Assembly: GCA_005789685.1 (NCBI GenBank)
Contig: SXXD01000090.1
Location: forward strand, 1-5,190
Direction of reading: 5' to 3'
Length of the DNA: 5,190 nt
DNA from: Burkholderiales bacterium
Lineage (GTDB): Bacteria; Pseudomonadota; Gammaproteobacteria; Burkholderiales; Burkholderiaceae_C
Position numbers and translations under genes: made by a program. The stretch's first letter is position 1. Every line of letters starts with the position of its first letter. Positions 1 to 5,190 of the stretch are shown here, piece by piece. Under the pieces are notes generated by a model. It made no database searches. It had not been told where the DNA came from and worked only from the letters and a program-made list of their open reading frames with translations.

Positions 1-420
1 GTCCACCGGTTGCCGCACATGCTCGCCATCACGCTGTAAACCGTCTGGCACCCAAGCCACGTCGAGTCCCATGACCAGCGTTAAATCAAATTGGGCTTGT
101 AGCCCAAGAGCCTCCTCGTACAAAGACGGGTCTTTAAATACATAGTCGCTGTAAACGGCGGTCATCAAAGGCGTGGTGTCGGCAATGACCCAGCCTTCTT
201 GAATCGAAAAAATTCGCTCTGCTTGTTGCTTGGTAATATCACGTTGCTCATGAAAAGCAGGTGTTCGGCCATACATTTGGCACCACTCGCGCAGTACTTC
301 GGGAACGTAAGTTGCCATCTGCCCTTGCGCCAACAAGGCCTCGGTGATGTACTGACTCAAGCTGGTTTTGCCAGTACTTTCTGCGCCCAGCAGCGCAACT
401 CGAATGACCCTAGTGCTCAT
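1..420 (-). CDS. NadR-type nicotinamide riboside kinase (P-loop ATPase), 3' part beyond window
   Basis: This is the N-terminal 140 residues of a cytoplasmic P-loop kinase of the NadR ribosylnicotinamide-kinase type (AAA_28-like). It is predicted to phosphorylate nicotinamide riboside to NMN with ATP. The frame is open from the ATG at 420 to the left edge, so the C-terminus is missing. Visible motifs are a Walker A loop GAESTGKT at residues 12-19, a VPEVLREW segment at 39-46 that matches the conserved Glu/Arg region after helix 1, IADTTPLMTAVY at 79-90 with Asp81 in the Walker-B-like position, and DLTLVMGLDVAWVPDGLQRDG-type sequence around 112-132, the NadR 'W-V-x-D-G' region. The P-loop is almost at the N-terminus, so the HTH and NMN-adenylyltransferase domains of full-length enteric NadR are absent. 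The start overlaps the end of pnuC by 11 bp, with no Shine-Dalgarno, which suggests coupled translation. The PnuC neighbour strongly supports the salvage role. Another small-molecule kinase of the same fold remains possible. Confidence 0.85.
   Translation of the reverse strand, partial: MSTRVIRVALLGAESTGKTSLSQYITEALLAQGQMATYVPEVLREWCQMYGRTPAFHEQRDITKQQAERIFSIQEGWVIADTTPLMTAVYSDYVFKDPSLYEEALGLQAQFDLTLVMGLDVAWVPDGLQRDGEHVRQPVD
410..420 (-). other. 11-bp pnuC/kinase reading-frame overlap
   Basis: The kinase start codon lies inside the last codons of pnuC, and the pnuC stop (TAG, 412-410) falls 11 bp into the kinase frame. No AGGAGG-like stretch is visible in the 20 bases before the kinase ATG. 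Re-initiation by ribosomes ending pnuC is the likely way the kinase is translated, which would keep transporter and kinase output matched. The coupling itself is inferred. Confidence 0.7.
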
Positions 421-1012
421 GGCGTCGCCAAGCTTGAAGGCCGATGAAACTAAGCACGGCAAAAATGCCATACAGCACGGCCGTCAACCACAAAGACTTT
501 TCGATCATCAGGCCAACGGTGAGAACATTGACAAGCATCCAGACCCACCAAGTTTCAATTTTTTTGCGACCCAATAAATATTGTCCCAACAAACTCAGTG
601 CCGTGACCAAGCCATCCCAAACGGCCACATCACTGTCGGTGTAGCGATGCAGGAAAAATGACAATGAAGGCCAAGCCAACAAGGTGGCAATGAAGGCAAC
701 TCGTCGCTCAGAAGCCTGTAAGCCACTCACGTAAAGCTTGGCTTTTGCCAATGGCGCTGGGCTTGCATCTGCGTCAGTCCCAATCGGGGCTGACGCGCTT
801 CCTCTAAGCCACTGTTGCCAACCCCAAGCCGCTGTCAAAACGAACATGATTTGCAAACAGGCTTCACCATAAAGTTGGCTGTTCCAGAAAACTGTTCCAT
901 ACAGCAGAGAACTCAAAATGGCCAGAGGCCATCCCCAGTGAATTTCTTTGATGTTGCAATAAACCATTGCCAACGACAAAACGAAGCCGGCCAATTCGAC
1001 CGGATTGATCAT
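410..1012 (-). CDS. pnuC: PnuC-family nicotinamide riboside transporter
   Basis: Inner-membrane transporter of 200 residues in the PnuC family, predicted to carry nicotinamide riboside by facilitated diffusion, with net uptake driven by phosphorylation inside the cell. Hydrophobic segments lie at about residues 6-20, 27-45, 50-68, 104-121, 133-148, 154-172 and 175-193, consistent with the seven-helix family topology. Family signatures are WGWPLAILSSLLY at 26-38, LYGEACLQ at 47-54, the tryptophan motif WGWQQW at 63-68, which lines the substrate site in known PnuC structures, and the region DGLVTAL...LLGRKKIETWWVW at 133-158. Residues 71-92 form an Ala/Pro/Ser/Asp-rich loop. The ATG overlaps the ftsB stop by 4 bp (ATGA) and no Shine-Dalgarno is seen, so coupling to ftsB is likely. 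The downstream NadR-type kinase completes the pathway and favours nicotinamide riboside over other vitamins (PnuT, PnuX) as substrate. At 200 residues it is slightly shorter than E. coli PnuC but appears complete. Confidence 0.93.
   Translation of the reverse strand: MINPVELAGFVLSLAMVYCNIKEIHWGWPLAILSSLLYGTVFWNSQLYGEACLQIMFVLTAAWGWQQWLRGSASAPIGTDADASPAPLAKAKLYVSGLQASERRVAFIATLLAWPSLSFFLHRYTDSDVAVWDGLVTALSLLGQYLLGRKKIETWWVWMLVNVLTVGLMIEKSLWLTAVLYGIFAVLSFIGLQAWRRHEH
1009..1012 (-). other. ATGA start/stop overlap of ftsB and pnuC
   Basis: The pnuC start (1012-1010) and the ftsB stop TGA (1011-1009) share bases in an ATGA. This is a classic arrangement for translational coupling and ties the nicotinamide riboside transporter to translation of the division gene. 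There is no evident ribosome-binding site of its own before pnuC. The overlap is seen directly; the coupling is inferred. Confidence 0.75.
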
Positions 1013-1284
1013 TTTTCGATTTGAACAAATATCTCGTTGGCCTTGACCATGCCGAGTTCATGACGGGCACGCTCTTCAACCGTGTTCAAACCTTCTTTGA
1101 GGTCGTTCACTTCGGAGTTGAGTTGGCCATTGATGCGCTTGGCTTTGGCATTTAACTCGTTTTGTTCTTTAATTTTGTACTCAAGGTCGATGACCGTGGG
1201 CACACTGCCTTTGCCAAGCCAAATCTGTCCCTGCAATATAAGCAGCAGAGCGATCAAGGCGGCTGGCAGTAAGCGGTTGTCCAT
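1009..1284 (-). CDS. ftsB: Cell division protein FtsB (DivIC-like septum protein)
   Basis: Small bitopic inner-membrane protein of the divisome. In its family FtsB joins FtsL and FtsQ in a periplasmic coiled-coil complex that helps activate septal peptidoglycan synthesis by FtsWI. Reading from the ATG at 1284 gives 91 residues: a short cytoplasmic N-terminus (MDNR), one transmembrane helix at about 5-23, the post-membrane WLGKGSVP segment (22-29), a heptad-like coiled coil at about 31-67, and the conserved tail VEERARHELGMV at 69-80, followed by a short 'ANEIFVQ' strand. This matches the E. coli FtsB layout (LEERARNELSM). A second ATG at 1290 would add two residues (Met-Leu). Neither start has a clear Shine-Dalgarno, and the 1284 start is preferred because relatives begin with M-x-x-R before the hydrophobic helix. 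The gene follows eno closely, the usual betaproteobacterial order, and overlaps pnuC by 4 bp. Confidence 0.93.
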   Translation of the reverse strand: MDNRLLPAALIALLLILQGQIWLGKGSVPTVIDLEYKIKEQNELNAKAKRINGQLNSEVNDLKEGLNTVEERARHELGMVKANEIFVQIEK

Positions 1285-1312
1285 GAGCATCGAATAGGGC
1301 TATCTAGAAATG

Positions 1313-3464
<2,152 letters not shown>

Positions 3465-3468
3465 GGTG

Positions 3469-3473
3469 TTCCT
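3469..3473 (-). promoter_or_regulatory. Ribosome-binding site of kdsA
   Basis: The minus strand reads AGGAA followed by CACC and the kdsA ATG, a spacing of 4 bases. It lies in the 36-bp pyrG-kdsA gap and supports the start at 3464. I see no convincing -10/-35 pair or terminator hairpin in that gap. Confidence 0.7.
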
Positions 3474-3500
3474 GGTATCTTGCTAGGTTGTCGCGGAAAA

Positions 3501-5189
<1,689 letters not shown>

Positions 5190-5190
5190 A

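Noticed and set aside
199..644. Plus-strand open frames opposite the kinase and the 3' part of pnuC.
   Set aside because: Both minus-strand genes keep conserved motifs throughout; the plus-strand products have no family features and overlap each other in different frames.
1285..1312. eno-ftsB gap considered as a terminator or promoter.
   Set aside because: It is 22-28 bp depending on the ftsB start. A short near-palindrome around TCTAGA is present but there is no stable GC stem, no T-run and no -10/-35 pair.
3465..3500. pyrG-kdsA gap considered as a promoter or attenuator for kdsA.
   Set aside because: 36 bp holds only the AGGAA ribosome-binding site and an A/T stretch at the pyrG stop; no hairpin or paired promoter boxes could be made out.

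Overview
The window looks like a piece of a betaproteobacterial chromosome, most likely order Burkholderiales and close to the Comamonadaceae. This rests on the gene order pyrG-kdsA-eno-ftsB and on the Comamonadaceae-like wording of KdsA, enolase and FtsB. Base composition looks moderate by eye (about half G+C), lower than many cultured Comamonadaceae, so a freshwater or metagenomic relative is possible. No alignment could be run, so the taxonomy is recognition, not measurement.

All six genes lie on the minus strand and are transcribed from the right edge to the left. In transcription order they are: pyrG (CTP synthase, 5168-3501), kdsA (Kdo-8-phosphate synthase, 3464-2610), eno (enolase, 2596-1313), ftsB (division protein, 1284-1009), pnuC (nicotinamide riboside transporter, 1012-410), and the first 140 codons of a NadR-type nicotinamide riboside kinase (420-1, cut by the window edge). 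Gaps are 36, 13 and 28 bp. They are followed by a 4-bp overlap (ftsB/pnuC) and an 11-bp overlap (pnuC/kinase). There is no room for a terminator between any pair, so one transcription unit is the simplest reading. The promoter must lie beyond the right edge or inside coding sequence. No non-coding stretch reaches 40 bp. I saw no RNA gene, mobile element, CRISPR array or long repeat.

The first four genes form a housekeeping block. Enolase makes phosphoenolpyruvate, which KdsA condenses with arabinose-5-phosphate. CTP from PyrG is the later activator of Kdo (as CMP-Kdo) for lipopolysaccharide. FtsB links the block to the division septum. The last two genes form a separate, coherent NAD-salvage module: PnuC brings in nicotinamide riboside and the kinase phosphorylates it to NMN, trapping it in the cell. 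The attachment of this salvage pair to the tail of the ftsB operon, through overlapping reading frames, is the most notable thing here. No wholly undescribed system is evident.
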